The notes: generated by a model from the letters alone, not told the origin. Numbered from the stretch's first letter, positions 42,738 through 52,138 are shown. The stretch: 64,000 nt of DNA from Bacillus sp. SJS (GCF_000732485.2 NZ_JAQV02000024.1:62001-126000), one strand, 5' to 3'. Numbers and translations: made by a program.

Positions 42738-43613
42738 TTATTCTTTGACTCCGCCCAGCATGGTTCCTTTAACGAAATATTTCTGCAGGAACGGGTAGAT
42801 GATGATGATCGGCAGGATGGAGACAAAAATAGTCGCATAGATAATCGTCTCTCTTGAAAATTCCGTCATCGCATCTGCTGTTGCTAAAACCTGCTCACTG
42901 ACCGTCATTTCCACAATCAGTTTCTTAAGCATGACTTGAAGCGGGATTTTGCTTTCATCATTTAGGAGGACCATCGCCCAAAAATAACCGTTCCAGCGGG
43001 CTACTGCGTAAAACAGGCCAACTGTTACGAGCGCGGGCTTAGATAATGGCAAGTAGATTTTCATCAGAATCTGGAGGTCATTTGCCCCGTCTACCTTAGC
43101 CGATTCCTCTAATGAATCAGGAATTGATTGGAAGAAGCTTCTTAAAATAAAGACCAGGAAAGTAGAAACCGCAAATCCAATAATGATGCTGGTTCTCGTA
43201 TCGAGCAGGCCCAGCTCTTTAAAATTCAAATAGGTAGGAATAATCCCCGCCTGAAACCACATCGTAAAAGCGATGAAAAAGGCAATAAATGCTTTTCCGC
43301 GAAGCCGTTTTTTCGATAAAGGATAGGCTCCGCATATCGTTAGCAGCAAGTTTACCGCTGTTCCAAAAACCGTGTAGAATATGGTGTTCCCGTAAGCGGT
43401 CCAGATGTCAGGATCCTGAAGGACCTTAGCGTATGAAATGAACGTGATATCCTTTGGAAACAAAATAACTTCTCCGGATATAACGGACTGAGCTGAACTA
43501 ATGGAAGCTGAAAATACATAGATGAATGGATAGATGCACGCGATGGCTAATAGAACAAGAAATCCATAGATCAACACATCAGACAATCGTTCACTTTTGC
43601 TCTTTATCATCAC
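42738..43613 (-). CDS. Carbohydrate ABC permease, LplC/YtcP type
   Basis: Inner-membrane subunit of 291 residues with six helices. The EAA loop EESAKVDGANDLQILMKIYLPLSKP contacts the ATPase, and the ending FLQKYFVKGTMLGGVKE is the LplC hallmark. It starts seven bases after lplB. Pairs with the LplB-type protein to import a sugar delivered by the LplA-type lipoprotein. ATG or GTG start around 43610-43613. Confidence 0.93.
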   Translation of the reverse strand: MMIKSKSERLSDVLIYGFLVLLAIACIYPFIYVFSASISSAQSVISGEVILFPKDITFISYAKVLQDPDIWTAYGNTIFYTVFGTAVNLLLTICGAYPLSKKRLRGKAFIAFFIAFTMWFQAGIIPTYLNFKELGLLDTRTSIIIGFAVSTFLVFILRSFFQSIPDSLEESAKVDGANDLQILMKIYLPLSKPALVTVGLFYAVARWNGYFWAMVLLNDESKIPLQVMLKKLIVEMTVSEQVLATADAMTEFSRETIIYATIFVSILPIIIIYPFLQKYFVKGTMLGGVKE

Positions 43614-43620
43614 GACTCAC

Positions 43621-44592
43621 CTACCATAAACTATTTTCTGTGAATTTTTTGCTGAGTTTGTTGGCTGTGACTACAAGGATGAGACCAACGATGGAGTTAA
43701 ATAACCCCGCAGCAGCTCCAATCTCATATTCCCCGCCCTGTAGTCCCGCTCTATAGACATAGGTGTTAATAACGTCTGCTGTTTCATAAGTACTTGGCTG
43801 ATAAAGAAGGATAATTGCTTCGTATCCCACTTCCAAAAAAGCACCGATTTGGATAAGAAACAAAATGATAATCGTCGGTAGAATTCCAGGAAGGGTTACA
43901 TGCCACATTTGTCGCCAGCGGTTTGCTCCATCCATTTTGGAGGCTTCATAAAGGGCTGGATTAATCCCAGCCATCGCTGCCAGATAAATAATGGCGTTGA
44001 ACCCTACATCCTTCCAAATGTTCATGCTTGTAAAAATGGTTCGGAAATACTCGGATTCAGTCAAAAAATAGGTTTTCTCCCCGCCAAGCTTGTCAATCAG
44101 AATGTTAACCAGCCCGTTTGTAGGGGCGAGCATGTTGGTGATGATCCCAGTGATAACCACAATAGATATAAAGTGCGGCAAATAGGTGAGTGTCTGCACC
44201 GTATTTTTAAACATTTTGTTCTTTACTTCATTGATGAGAAGTGCAAGCAAAATCGGTGCCGGAAATCCGAAAACAAGCCCATATATGCTGATCAGTGCTG
44301 TATTGGTAAGAGTCCGGATAAAATACTCACTTTCAAAAAAGCGGATAAAGTTATCAAAACCGACCCAGGGGCTTTCCGCGATTCCTTTAAATAAACTGTA
44401 ATCTTTAAATGCAATCTGCAGTCCTGCCATCGGCTTATACTGAAAGATCATGTACCAGAGAATAAACGGAATCAGCATCAGATACAGATACCGATCCCGA
44501 ATCAGACTGTTCCTTACTGACAGGAGAAAGGGTATTTTGGCTGGTACAGTTTTTACTTCAGGTGATTTCCTTTCTAAAATGGGTGTTTCCAA
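43621..44592 (-). CDS. Carbohydrate ABC permease, LplB type
   Basis: Permease of 323 residues with six helices. Hallmarks: YLYLMLIPFILWYMIFQYKP with GLQIAFKDY, the EAA loop LYEASKMDGANRWRQMWHVTLP, and the ending ANKLSKKFTENSLW. First gene of the transport operon, starting with TTG 44592 after GAGGGG. A candidate cre site lies 22 bases upstream. Confidence 0.93.
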   Translation of the reverse strand: METPILERKSPEVKTVPAKIPFLLSVRNSLIRDRYLYLMLIPFILWYMIFQYKPMAGLQIAFKDYSLFKGIAESPWVGFDNFIRFFESEYFIRTLTNTALISIYGLVFGFPAPILLALLINEVKNKMFKNTVQTLTYLPHFISIVVITGIITNMLAPTNGLVNILIDKLGGEKTYFLTESEYFRTIFTSMNIWKDVGFNAIIYLAAMAGINPALYEASKMDGANRWRQMWHVTLPGILPTIIILFLIQIGAFLEVGYEAIILLYQPSTYETADVINTYVYRAGLQGGEYEIGAAAGLFNSIVGLILVVTANKLSKKFTENSLW

Positions 44593-44613
44593 TTATACAT
44601 CCCCTCTCTTTTT

Positions 44614-44627
44614 TGTAAGCGCTTTCT
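44614..44627 (-). promoter_or_regulatory. Candidate cre (CcpA) site of the sugar operon
   Basis: TGTAAGCGCTTTCT matches the cre consensus TGWAANCGNTNWCA in all but the final base. It lies just upstream of the lplB-type gene, where CcpA could repress the operon when preferred sugars are present. Confidence 0.65.
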
Positions 44628-44770
44628 ACAATCTCATCATAATCGCTAAGGGGATTCAGCTACTATCTCAATTTTTCTTTAGAGATACTCATTTTTATTA
44701 AAATAGAGAACTAGTTGAAAGAATGGAGGTTTATCGAAAAAAATAGCTACTTTCTGCATTAAAGGAAGAC

Positions 44771-44806
44771 CATCAGAAATGCCGCGATGAGGCGGCATTC
44801 CTGATG
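44771..44806. repeat. Isolated 15-bp inverted repeat
   Basis: CATCAGAAATGCCGC and GCGGCATTCCTGATG pair over 15 positions with one mismatch and a 6-base loop. No T-run follows on either strand. It lies between the AraC regulator and the transport operon. Confidence 0.6.
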
Positions 44807-44842
44807 CTTGAAATCGACAGCATGCAGCAGCCTCAACCATCA

Positions 44843-44876
44843 AATAAAACAAAACAGGAAGCAGCCCCCCTGTTTT
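44843..44876 (-). terminator. Terminator of the AraC-type regulator gene
   Basis: Minus-strand AAAACAGG and CCTGTTTT arms are followed by GTTTTATTT; the stem covers the stop codon. Confidence 0.75.
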
Positions 44877-47106
44877 AGTCTGTTTTTTCATATTGCCCGG
44901 GTGATAATCCTACGTATTTTTTAAAGATCCGGATAAACGTATTTACATTGTTATAGCCAACCAGCCTTGCCGCCTCATTTACTTTCATATTTTTTCCTGC
45001 AAGAAGTTCCTTTGCCTTTTCAATTCGAAAACGATTTAAATACTCTTTATAATTTTCCCCGGTATGTTCTTTAAATATGGTGCTGATATAACTAGGAGTT
45101 AGCTGAAAGTGTTCAGATAAATCCTGAAGGGAAAGGTCTTTGCTGTAGTGCCCCTGGATATACCGGACAATCCGGCTCGCAGCCGATGGACCTGGCAGGG
45201 CTGATGAGATTCGATCGGAAGCACTTGTGAAAGTTTTCACTATTTCACCTTTCAGCGTTTCCCTATCCCGAATGGCACTCAGCTCCAAATGCAGCATCTC
45301 ATCCCCCGGCACCCTTGCCGATGACTGAACAATTCGGTTAACGGTTCCTGCCATAGCAAAGACAAACTGAGAGAGTGCTGCTTTATCAAGATTCTTTTCT
45401 TCAAGATTTTCTTCAAGAATCCGATTCAGAATTTGAAACGCTTCCTCCTTTTTACCCTGAACAAAATAATGAATGAGTTCTTTTTCGACCTCTAACGGAT
45501 AAAAAAAGGATCGTTTTTGTTTAAGAGACAAATCATCCCAGCTTAAAATCTGCTTTTTTTCCATAGAAAGCCTGTTTTCCAATACCTCGGACGCCTGCTG
45601 AAATGATTGGTCCAGCTCATATAAGCTCTTTACTTCCTGTCCGATGGAAACGGTAATGTATTGACTGATTTCCCGGTCTACAATCATCAGAGCCGCAGAA
45701 AGCTTCTCTTTCAATGTTGAAACAGGAAGGCTTGCTGTAATTAATGCGGATTTCCCCGGGGCAAGCTCGACCATTTCAAATGGAATCCCCTCCCCCAATA
45801 CATCCTCTAAAAGCTTAACCGCCTGCCTGCCTAGTTTTGTTCTTCCTTCATTGAGCAAGCGGACACTGCTGTAATCGAATTCGATAATCGATACAACCGT
45901 CCTCTCCTCGTATTGGGACATTCGAAATTGGCTGATTCCTTTTAAAATGACCTTTTCTGCAGCAATGCCATGGAGCACATCCCATAAAAATTTCATTTTA
46001 AGAGGAACTTCACTTTGTTTGATCACATTCGTGAGTTCATGATTAACCTCTTTCATACGCAGAGCCGTTGCCTGAACAAAGACAAATTCATCTTCTCCTG
46101 CCTTCATCGGATACTCCTCTTTTAATGCTGCAACCATTTTATGAACCGGCTTATACGTATTCCAAATGAGAACACAAGCCATCAGGATTCCCGCAAGAAG
46201 TAAAAGTGCAGGAATAAGGGCAGCTGCGAGCCATTGGCTATTTTGATCAGTTTGCGGTGCAATCTTAGGTGTGATATACACATAGCTAAGACCCTTGAGG
46301 CTTTTGGATCCAATGGAGTGTATAATATAGCCATCTTCCTCAAATTTGTAATAAGCGGGAATCTGCTCATTTTTGCGATTAATTTCTTTTGTAACGTTCC
46401 CCTTTAAAATCAGTCCTTTCTTCTTCTTTTGATCCAGCGAAAACACTTCTGTCCCTGAAACGATCATCAGTGCATCATCCTGGTTTTCAAATGCTTCGGG
46501 GAGCAAATTCATTTTCTTAAAAGAGAGAAAAAACAGGACGGTTTTAGCGGTGCTTACCCGATATTTTTTTACTAATGTAAGAGTATCGGAATGTTCCGTT
46601 CCTGTTAGCGTAATGGTTTCAAAGTAGCTTGACCAGCTCGAATCCTTAGCAAAAGCTTCATACTTTCGCTTAGCTTCATTCGTCATAGAAAGCTCTTTAA
46701 AAAAATTGTCCGCAGACATCGTATAGCTGGAGGTTATCACGGTTCTGTCATCCTGCAGCATTAGAGCTATATCATAGTCATAGTTAGAAAAAGCGGTTTT
46801 ATTTCGCTGAATCTCCTGAAGGACCCTCCCCATGTGATAATACTTTAAGTCAGAGCGGGCGAGATCCGTATAATCTTTGAAGGCTTCACTCGTTTCCAGC
46901 TGAATCATTCCATTAAGAGCCACTTGAATTCGCTGATCCATCATATCCTGGGCCTGCTGCAAAAGCAGTTTTTGGCTGCTGCTTCGCTCGACCCGGCTGA
47001 TTTCCATATTTTTTGAATAATAGACAGCAAGAGTGCCCACGGAATAAATTAAGATAATGAAGCAAAATGAATATAAAAGAGTCCGGAAGAATTTATTTTT
47101 CCACAT
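44875..47106 (-). CDS. AraC-family regulator with membrane-bound sensor (YtdP/YesS type)
   Basis: Protein of about 743 residues. An N-terminal helix (LLYSFCFIILIYSVGTLAVY) and a second near 300 (LAAALIPALLLLAGILMACV) frame an extracytoplasmic sensor of about 260 residues. A cytoplasmic linker follows, then two helix-turn-helices at the C-terminus: DLSLQDLSEHFQLTPSYIST and VNEAARLVGYNNVNTFIRIF...GLSPGQYEK. Such one-component regulators control neighbouring Lpl-type sugar operons, here the genes at 40437-44592. ATG 47106 has GGGGGCAG upstream. Probably binds the imported sugar or senses transporter activity. Confidence 0.92.
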   Translation of the reverse strand: MWKNKFFRTLLYSFCFIILIYSVGTLAVYYSKNMEISRVERSSSQKLLLQQAQDMMDQRIQVALNGMIQLETSEAFKDYTDLARSDLKYYHMGRVLQEIQRNKTAFSNYDYDIALMLQDDRTVITSSYTMSADNFFKELSMTNEAKRKYEAFAKDSSWSSYFETITLTGTEHSDTLTLVKKYRVSTAKTVLFFLSFKKMNLLPEAFENQDDALMIVSGTEVFSLDQKKKKGLILKGNVTKEINRKNEQIPAYYKFEEDGYIIHSIGSKSLKGLSYVYITPKIAPQTDQNSQWLAAALIPALLLLAGILMACVLIWNTYKPVHKMVAALKEEYPMKAGEDEFVFVQATALRMKEVNHELTNVIKQSEVPLKMKFLWDVLHGIAAEKVILKGISQFRMSQYEERTVVSIIEFDYSSVRLLNEGRTKLGRQAVKLLEDVLGEGIPFEMVELAPGKSALITASLPVSTLKEKLSAALMIVDREISQYITVSIGQEVKSLYELDQSFQQASEVLENRLSMEKKQILSWDDLSLKQKRSFFYPLEVEKELIHYFVQGKKEEAFQILNRILEENLEEKNLDKAALSQFVFAMAGTVNRIVQSSARVPGDEMLHLELSAIRDRETLKGEIVKTFTSASDRISSALPGPSAASRIVRYIQGHYSKDLSLQDLSEHFQLTPSYISTIFKEHTGENYKEYLNRFRIEKAKELLAGKNMKVNEAARLVGYNNVNTFIRIFKKYVGLSPGQYEKTD

Positions 47107-47309
47107 CCCTGCTGCCCCCTTTTGCATTCTGTCTTTTGTTCTATATTTTCGATTAACCCGCTTCCAAATCCTTCAATTTATTATTCTCTTGATCAAGAAA
47201 TATTGCCCTAATCCCCTGTACCGTATAGGTTTTGAAAGAAAAAATCTTTTTCGCATGCAATTTGAATTTCTGTCTCATTTTTTGTAGAATATATTTTTGT
47301 TAAACTTAG

Positions 47310-47437
47310 CTGTTGATTTCCGTTGCAGGCGTTCGTTTTCCGTGGGGCGGTGAGCCTCCTCAGCGCTTTGCGCCTGCGGGGTCTCACCTGTCCCGCTGCT
47401 CCCACAGGAGTCTCACGCCTTCCACTCCAATCAACAG
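47310..47437. repeat. Dispersed GC-rich repeat, copy 2, with inverted ends
   Basis: A 128-base element bounded by the 9-bp inverted repeat CTGTTGATT and AATCAACAG. Its GC-rich core (GGGGCGGTGAGCCTCCTC to GTCTCACCTGTCCCGCTGCT) is the inverted counterpart of the copy at 35752-35885. It lies between the divergent AraC gene and a GNAT gene. There is no coding capacity; it looks MITE-like or like a structured-RNA repeat. Confidence 0.8.
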
Positions 47438-47588
47438 GTGTTAAAAAATCATCATAGCGCTTTAACACAGCTTAAAATTATAAAATTGTGTGTGTTACCG
47501 AACGGCATATGGGCTCAAGATTTTTCTCTGATTCCATGCAGATAGATTGTAGATTTAGAATTATTTCTTAAAAAAGGAGGCGCATATC

Positions 47589-48110
47589 ATGCTTCTCGCG
47601 GATACCAGACCTGAAGAGGAAAAGGACGCAGAAGAGATACTGGAGGAAAAAGAAGAGCTGGAGATGCAGCTTTTCAGAATGCAGGCAAACATCAAAGATA
47701 TTGCTAAAAACGGCAGAGGCGAAGTGCTCGGCATTGACCAGACGAGTGAGGATAAATGGGTGATTGTCCACGCAATAGATGATGGAAATGCGTGTAAAAT
47801 CATGATAAATGATTGCGAGACTGCCTATAAAGGAATGTGGGACTTCAGCATACAGGCAACCTACAAAACAGACGACACCATTAAAATAGGGGACATTAAA
47901 GGTCCTTCCAACAAAGGATATGGCTCTATTTGTATGAATTACCTGAAGCAAAAGGCACGCCAAAACAATATTCCATACATTGTCGGGGATATTGCAGAAC
48001 GGGACTGGGATCACGTTGACCGCCTCGTTCATTTCTATAAAAAACATCAGTTTAATGTGGATTTGGACAGTGAAAATAAGTGCGGAGAAATACTTTGGAT
48101 CAATGGGTGA
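47589..48110 (+). CDS. GNAT-like protein
   Basis: Protein of 173 residues. The acidic N-terminal helix (PEEEKDAEEILEEKEELEM) is followed by a domain whose last third resembles a GNAT acetyl-CoA fold: IGDIKGPSNKGYGSICMNYL, KQKARQNNIPYIVGDI and VDRLVHFYKKHQFNVD. The Q/RxxGxG/A loop is degenerate (PSNKGYGS), so the activity is uncertain. AAGGAGG precedes ATG at ideal spacing. It ends at a clear terminator. Confidence 0.75.
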   Translation: MLLADTRPEEEKDAEEILEEKEELEMQLFRMQANIKDIAKNGRGEVLGIDQTSEDKWVIVHAIDDGNACKIMINDCETAYKGMWDFSIQATYKTDDTIKIGDIKGPSNKGYGSICMNYLKQKARQNNIPYIVGDIAERDWDHVDRLVHFYKKHQFNVDLDSENKCGEILWING

Positions 48111-48142
48111 GACTGCCTCTATATATGGGGCAGCCTTTTTTT
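48110..48142 (+). terminator. Terminator of the GNAT-like gene
   Basis: CTGCCTC and GGGGCAG arms with an 7-base AT loop are followed by CCTTTTTTT. Confidence 0.82.
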
Positions 48143-48185
48143 GTCATTCGTGGTATTCTGAGAAAAAAGAGAATGGGTGATCCTG

Positions 48186-48638
48186 TTGGAAATTCGCAAG
48201 CTGCAAAACCATGAAGATGCTCCAATCGATTTGCTATTACAAGCTGATCCATCTGAACGTCAAATAAGGAAATACCTTGAGCGAGGCAGCTGTTTTATAG
48301 CACTGCTTAGTGATTCAGTTATTGGGGAATGTGTTTTGCTTCCCACCAGACCGGGTACTGCCGAGCTTGTAAACATAGCTGTTTCGGCACCACACCAGGG
48401 GAAAGGAATTGGAAAAAAGCTTGTCCTCCATGCGATTGAGCAAGCTCGGCTGCAAGGATCTCACGCGATTGAAATCGGCACCGGAAATTCAAGTATTGAC
48501 CAGATCGCTCTTTATCAGAAATGCGGATTCCGAATTACTGGAATAGACAGAGACTATTTCATCCGCCACTATGAAGAAAAAATTTATGAGAACGGGATTC
48601 AATGTGTGGATATGGTACGGCTGGCAATGGATTTATAA
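48186..48638 (+). CDS. yvbK: GNAT acetyltransferase, YvbK-like
   Basis: Protein of about 150 residues close to B. subtilis YvbK as recalled: LLPTRPGTAELVNIAV, PHQGKGIGKKLVLHAIEQAR with the acetyl-CoA loop QGKGIGK, AIEIGTGNSSIDQIALYQKC and GFRITGIDRDYFIRHYEEKI. TTG 48186 after GGGTGAT is the likely start; GTG 48177 is an alternative. Substrate unknown. Confidence 0.88.
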   Translation: MEIRKLQNHEDAPIDLLLQADPSERQIRKYLERGSCFIALLSDSVIGECVLLPTRPGTAELVNIAVSAPHQGKGIGKKLVLHAIEQARLQGSHAIEIGTGNSSIDQIALYQKCGFRITGIDRDYFIRHYEEKIYENGIQCVDMVRLAMDL

Positions 48639-48682
48639 CCTTCAGCTGCTTCGCATTCTGAATTGGCCGTTTCCCCGCCCGA

Positions 48683-50812
48683 TTAATGAATCAATTTCGA
48701 CTCCGCCAATTTCCTTCTAAATCCCTCCGATGCTTTATTAATCGGTTTTTTCAGGAATACACCGAACAATATGGCTGCTGCGCCATATAGAATAATTCTG
48801 GCTGCATCCATTCTAACGATGTCCCATAAGATTCCTCCGATTGCCTCCCGAAGCAGACTGATTGCGTAAGTGAACGGAAGGAAAGGATTGATTGCCTGGA
48901 AGAAAGGCGGGGTAACCTGAATGGGAAATGTCCCTCCTGATCCCGCAAGCTGCAGGACAAGCATGATGATGGCGAACGCCTTTCCAATATTTCCAAAAAC
49001 TGAAACAAGGGAGTAAACGATCAGCATGAATATGGTACTGATCAATAGAGAAAAAAGGATCAGCCATCCAGGATGGACCGCATATACACCGAGTATATAC
49101 ACATTTCCCGCTGAAGCAATTAATGCCTGGAATAATCCAATTGTCCAGAATGTTAGAAAACGGCCAAAGTAAATGTGCATGCTTCTGTAGCGGCGATTTT
49201 CATGTATTTCAACTGACAGTAGGGAAACGAGAAGAACGCAGCCGACCCATAAGGAAAGAACGGTATAAAATGGCGCCAGAGCTGAACCGTAATTCGGGAT
49301 GGGAAACATGCGCTCATGCTTTAGTTTTACGGGCTCAGAGAAAAAGCTGCTTTCCTTTTCTGCGTTATTCTGGAGCAATTCAATGAGGCTATTGATATTA
49401 TTTGTCTCTTTAAAGGCTCGAATATCACTTGCGAGTTTTCCGATTTTCTTTTCAAGAAGCGGCAGCTCTTTCTGAAATTCCGCTACTTTGTTCCCGCCCC
49501 GCGCCAGACCCTTCTCTGCATCATTCAATATCTTCTGAACGTCCGGTATGCTGCTGTTGATCTCAGACAAAATGGAGTCAGCCTGATCCGCAGATTTTTG
49601 GGCCTCATTTAACGCTTCTTGAATTTTCGGCTGAATGGACGAATCGAATGTATTAAACATTTCACCCGCTTTTGCACGAGTACCGGCTAACCGGTTTTTG
49701 AGCTCTTTTGCCTGCTTTTCTCTCTTCGCCTGATCTGTAACAGCGGAAAGCTTTTTCAAAAGATCCTCCTGCTGCCTGCTCTCTGACTGAATCTCTTTTA
49801 ACCGTTCAATTGGTACATCAAGGAGAGATGTTTCCGCCTGCGCGTTTAGCCTGGTTAGAACGTCAGCGAGTGCACCTGACAATCCCGCTGCTGCAGAAAG
49901 TCTTTTTTCCGCCTTTTCCAGTGTTGCAGGATTGAGATTTGGATCTGCCCATTGATCTGCTGTTCCTTCTAATGATGTAAAAATATCCTGCAGTAAGCCT
50001 AAATCACTTTTCATCACTTGCGGCAGGTTTTGAAAAACTTTCTCGCTTTTATTCAAAACATCTTGAACAGATTCTGTAACCTTCATTCCTTTTGAAGACA
50101 GACCTGCTGCGATAGGAAGCTGTTTTTGCGCTTCATTCACTAATCGCTGTGACTGATCCGTGTCTTCTGCTGCTGTATTCAGGATTTTTTTAATCTCCGG
50201 AAATTCACCCTCCAATTTAAAAATAAGCGATTCCAGCTTTTGAATGGTTGGAAGTTCTTCTTCGAGCTTGATCCCCAGCTTGTTGAATTCTTCAAAAATA
50301 GCTTTCGTCGCTTCCTTTACAAAGTTTGAGCTTACCTGATCAATGATCGTTTCTGCTCCTTTCCCAGTAATTTTAGGAGCGATTGGATTGATCTTTTCGT
50401 TCACGGAATAGATAATTTCGGGCTGAACTGGCCGGTCAGAAACGACAGTGCCGATTTTCCGTGAAAAATCCTCAGGAATTTCCATCCTTGCATAATAATC
50501 ACCATGCTGAACCCCATTTATCGCTTTTTTCCTGTTTACGAACTGCCAATCAAAGGCGTCGTTTTTTCGTAAAGTTGAAACAATCTCCTTTCCTAGGTTC
50601 ACGCCCTTCCCTTGAAGATTTGACCCTTCATCTAAATTTGTTACCGCTACTTTGATTTGATCCGTATGTCCATAGGGATCCCATGATGCTTTAATATTGA
50701 ACCAGGCATAAAAGCTTGGAAGAAGGATAAGTCCGGCAGTCATAATCAGGGCTGCCCAGTTGGCTGCAATTCGTTTAAGGTCATTCCCGTAAATAGAAAA
50801 AATTGCTTTCAT
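48683..50812 (-). CDS. yhgE: YhgE/Pip-domain membrane protein
   Basis: Protein of about 709 residues. The first helix (NWAALIMTAGLILLPSFYAW) is followed by FNIKASWDPYGHTDQIKVAVTNLDEG, the YhgE/Pip N-domain signature. A large extracytoplasmic coiled-coil region with many Gln/Ala/Leu/Lys repeats spans about 150-490, and five C-terminal helices complete the ABC-2-like membrane domain. Relatives include the lactococcal phage-infection protein Pip and the EsaA component of type VII secretion, but no other Ess gene is nearby. The chosen start ATG 50812 has a modest ribosome-binding site. Confidence 0.85.
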   Translation of the reverse strand: MKAIFSIYGNDLKRIAANWAALIMTAGLILLPSFYAWFNIKASWDPYGHTDQIKVAVTNLDEGSNLQGKGVNLGKEIVSTLRKNDAFDWQFVNRKKAINGVQHGDYYARMEIPEDFSRKIGTVVSDRPVQPEIIYSVNEKINPIAPKITGKGAETIIDQVSSNFVKEATKAIFEEFNKLGIKLEEELPTIQKLESLIFKLEGEFPEIKKILNTAAEDTDQSQRLVNEAQKQLPIAAGLSSKGMKVTESVQDVLNKSEKVFQNLPQVMKSDLGLLQDIFTSLEGTADQWADPNLNPATLEKAEKRLSAAAGLSGALADVLTRLNAQAETSLLDVPIERLKEIQSESRQQEDLLKKLSAVTDQAKREKQAKELKNRLAGTRAKAGEMFNTFDSSIQPKIQEALNEAQKSADQADSILSEINSSIPDVQKILNDAEKGLARGGNKVAEFQKELPLLEKKIGKLASDIRAFKETNNINSLIELLQNNAEKESSFFSEPVKLKHERMFPIPNYGSALAPFYTVLSLWVGCVLLVSLLSVEIHENRRYRSMHIYFGRFLTFWTIGLFQALIASAGNVYILGVYAVHPGWLILFSLLISTIFMLIVYSLVSVFGNIGKAFAIIMLVLQLAGSGGTFPIQVTPPFFQAINPFLPFTYAISLLREAIGGILWDIVRMDAARIILYGAAAILFGVFLKKPINKASEGFRRKLAESKLIH

Positions 50813-51005
50813 CTTATTCACCGCCGCAGTTAGAATACGGTTAGTTTGCCGGATAACGGGTGATGAATGCGCAAATAGCCATAATCTTTCATAACTTTTT
50901 ATTATCCATTGCAAAACAGGAATTGCAGAGGGCAGCAATGAAAAGTTCCCTGCTCTCTTTTTGTCTTAGTATCCAGTGTGTATACTAAGGAAAAGGGGTG
51001 GAGAC

Positions 51006-51179
51006 ATGCATTTTAATTTAGGGGATCTATTGTTTCAGATTTTTAGTTTCGGCCTATTATTTTTCGCAGGAGCGATTTTCGTGCGGTTTTTCCAATCCAA
51101 TTCGCGCTCCAAAAAACAGCTTGACCGCATAGAGGCCAAACTTGACGAACTTCATAAAGAAAGAACGAAAAAATTTTAG
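51006..51179 (+). CDS. DUF4083 family small membrane protein
   Basis: Fifty-seven residues: MHFNLGDLLFQIFSFGLLFF, one membrane helix, then a basic coiled-coil tail KKQLDRIEAKLDELHKERTK. This combination is the DUF4083 pattern found in many bacilli. GGGGTGGAG lies before ATG 51006. Function unknown. Divergent from yhgE. Confidence 0.82.
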   Translation: MHFNLGDLLFQIFSFGLLFFAGAIFVRFFQSNSRSKKQLDRIEAKLDELHKERTKKF

Positions 51180-51180
51180 T

Positions 51181-51208
51181 ACCGGACGCATTTCGTGCCG
51201 GTTTTTTT
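51181..51208 (+). terminator. Terminator of the DUF4083 gene
   Basis: ACCGG-C and G-CCGGT arms immediately after the stop codon are followed by TTTTTTTAT. Confidence 0.75.
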
Positions 51209-51265
51209 ATACATGGACAAACCCGGTAATAAGCATAATAAGAAAAGCAAAGGAGCTGATCTTAC

Positions 51266-52087
51266 TTGCAATACGGTAAAGACTATAAACATATTCCCGC
51301 TGTTTCCGTCATGAGCGGCCATGAAGAAGAAGCCGCACCGGGAGTTTTTTGCAAAACGATACAAATTGTGAACGTTTGCCTCATTAATGACCAGTTTGTA
51401 AATGATACATGGTTCCTTGTTGATGCTGGTATGACAGGATCCTCTGAAACCATCATTGAATTTACTGAAAATCATCTTCCGGAGGGCGTGAAACCTAAAG
51501 GGATCATCCTGACACACGGACATTTTGATCATGTTGGAGCGATTATCGAGTTGGTTGAGCATTGGAATATTCCCGTTTATGCCCACCCTTTTGAAATCCC
51601 TTATTTAACCGGAAAAGAAGATTATCCTGAAGGAAATCCGCTTCCTAAAGGATTGATGGCCAAATTGTCTCCATATTACCCCAACAAAGCAATCAATCTT
51701 GAAAATTATGCAAAAGAACTTCCTTCGGATGGAACGATTCCTCTTTTAAGAGGCTGGCGCTGGATTCACACGCCTGGTCATACACGCGGACACATTTCCC
51801 TTTTCCGTGAGGAAGACCGCGTTTTGATTGCAGGCGATGCATTCGTTACGGTCAAACAGGAATCTCTTTATCACGTCATGATCCAAGATCAGGAAGTAAG
51901 CGGACCCCCTCAGTATTTTACTTTTCAATGGAAAAAAGCAAAGGACTCTGTACGTAATCTGGAAAACATAAAGCCATCAGTTGCCATAACTGGTCATGGA
52001 AGACCAATGAGAGGAACAGATCTTGCAGATGGCCTTCTGGATCTTGCTCTGAATTTTGACGAAAAAGCAGTACCCGAAAAACAATAA
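51266..52087 (+). CDS. Metallo-beta-lactamase fold hydrolase
   Basis: Cytosolic protein of 273 residues with the full metal set: ILTHGHFDHVGAI (HxHxDH), HTPGHTRGHISLF, LIAGDAFVT and ITGHGRPMRG. Related bacillus proteins (YflN/YobT-like) are uncharacterised; glyoxalase II and lactonases share the fold. The start is TTG 51266 with AAAGGAG about ten bases upstream. A single gene with its own terminator. Confidence 0.92.
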   Translation: MQYGKDYKHIPAVSVMSGHEEEAAPGVFCKTIQIVNVCLINDQFVNDTWFLVDAGMTGSSETIIEFTENHLPEGVKPKGIILTHGHFDHVGAIIELVEHWNIPVYAHPFEIPYLTGKEDYPEGNPLPKGLMAKLSPYYPNKAINLENYAKELPSDGTIPLLRGWRWIHTPGHTRGHISLFREEDRVLIAGDAFVTVKQESLYHVMIQDQEVSGPPQYFTFQWKKAKDSVRNLENIKPSVAITGHGRPMRGTDLADGLLDLALNFDEKAVPEKQ

Positions 52088-52138
52088 AATCATGACGGAA
52101 AAGGCTTATTAAAAAGATTTGCCAAGTAAATCATATAT

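Noticed and set aside
47208-47468. 86-residue frame on the minus strand
   Set aside because: It is a translation of the dispersed GC-rich repeat.
47568-48047. 159-residue frame antisense to the GNAT-like gene
   Set aside because: Phe/Ile-rich shadow of an acidic protein. The plus-strand gene has a perfect ribosome-binding site and terminator.
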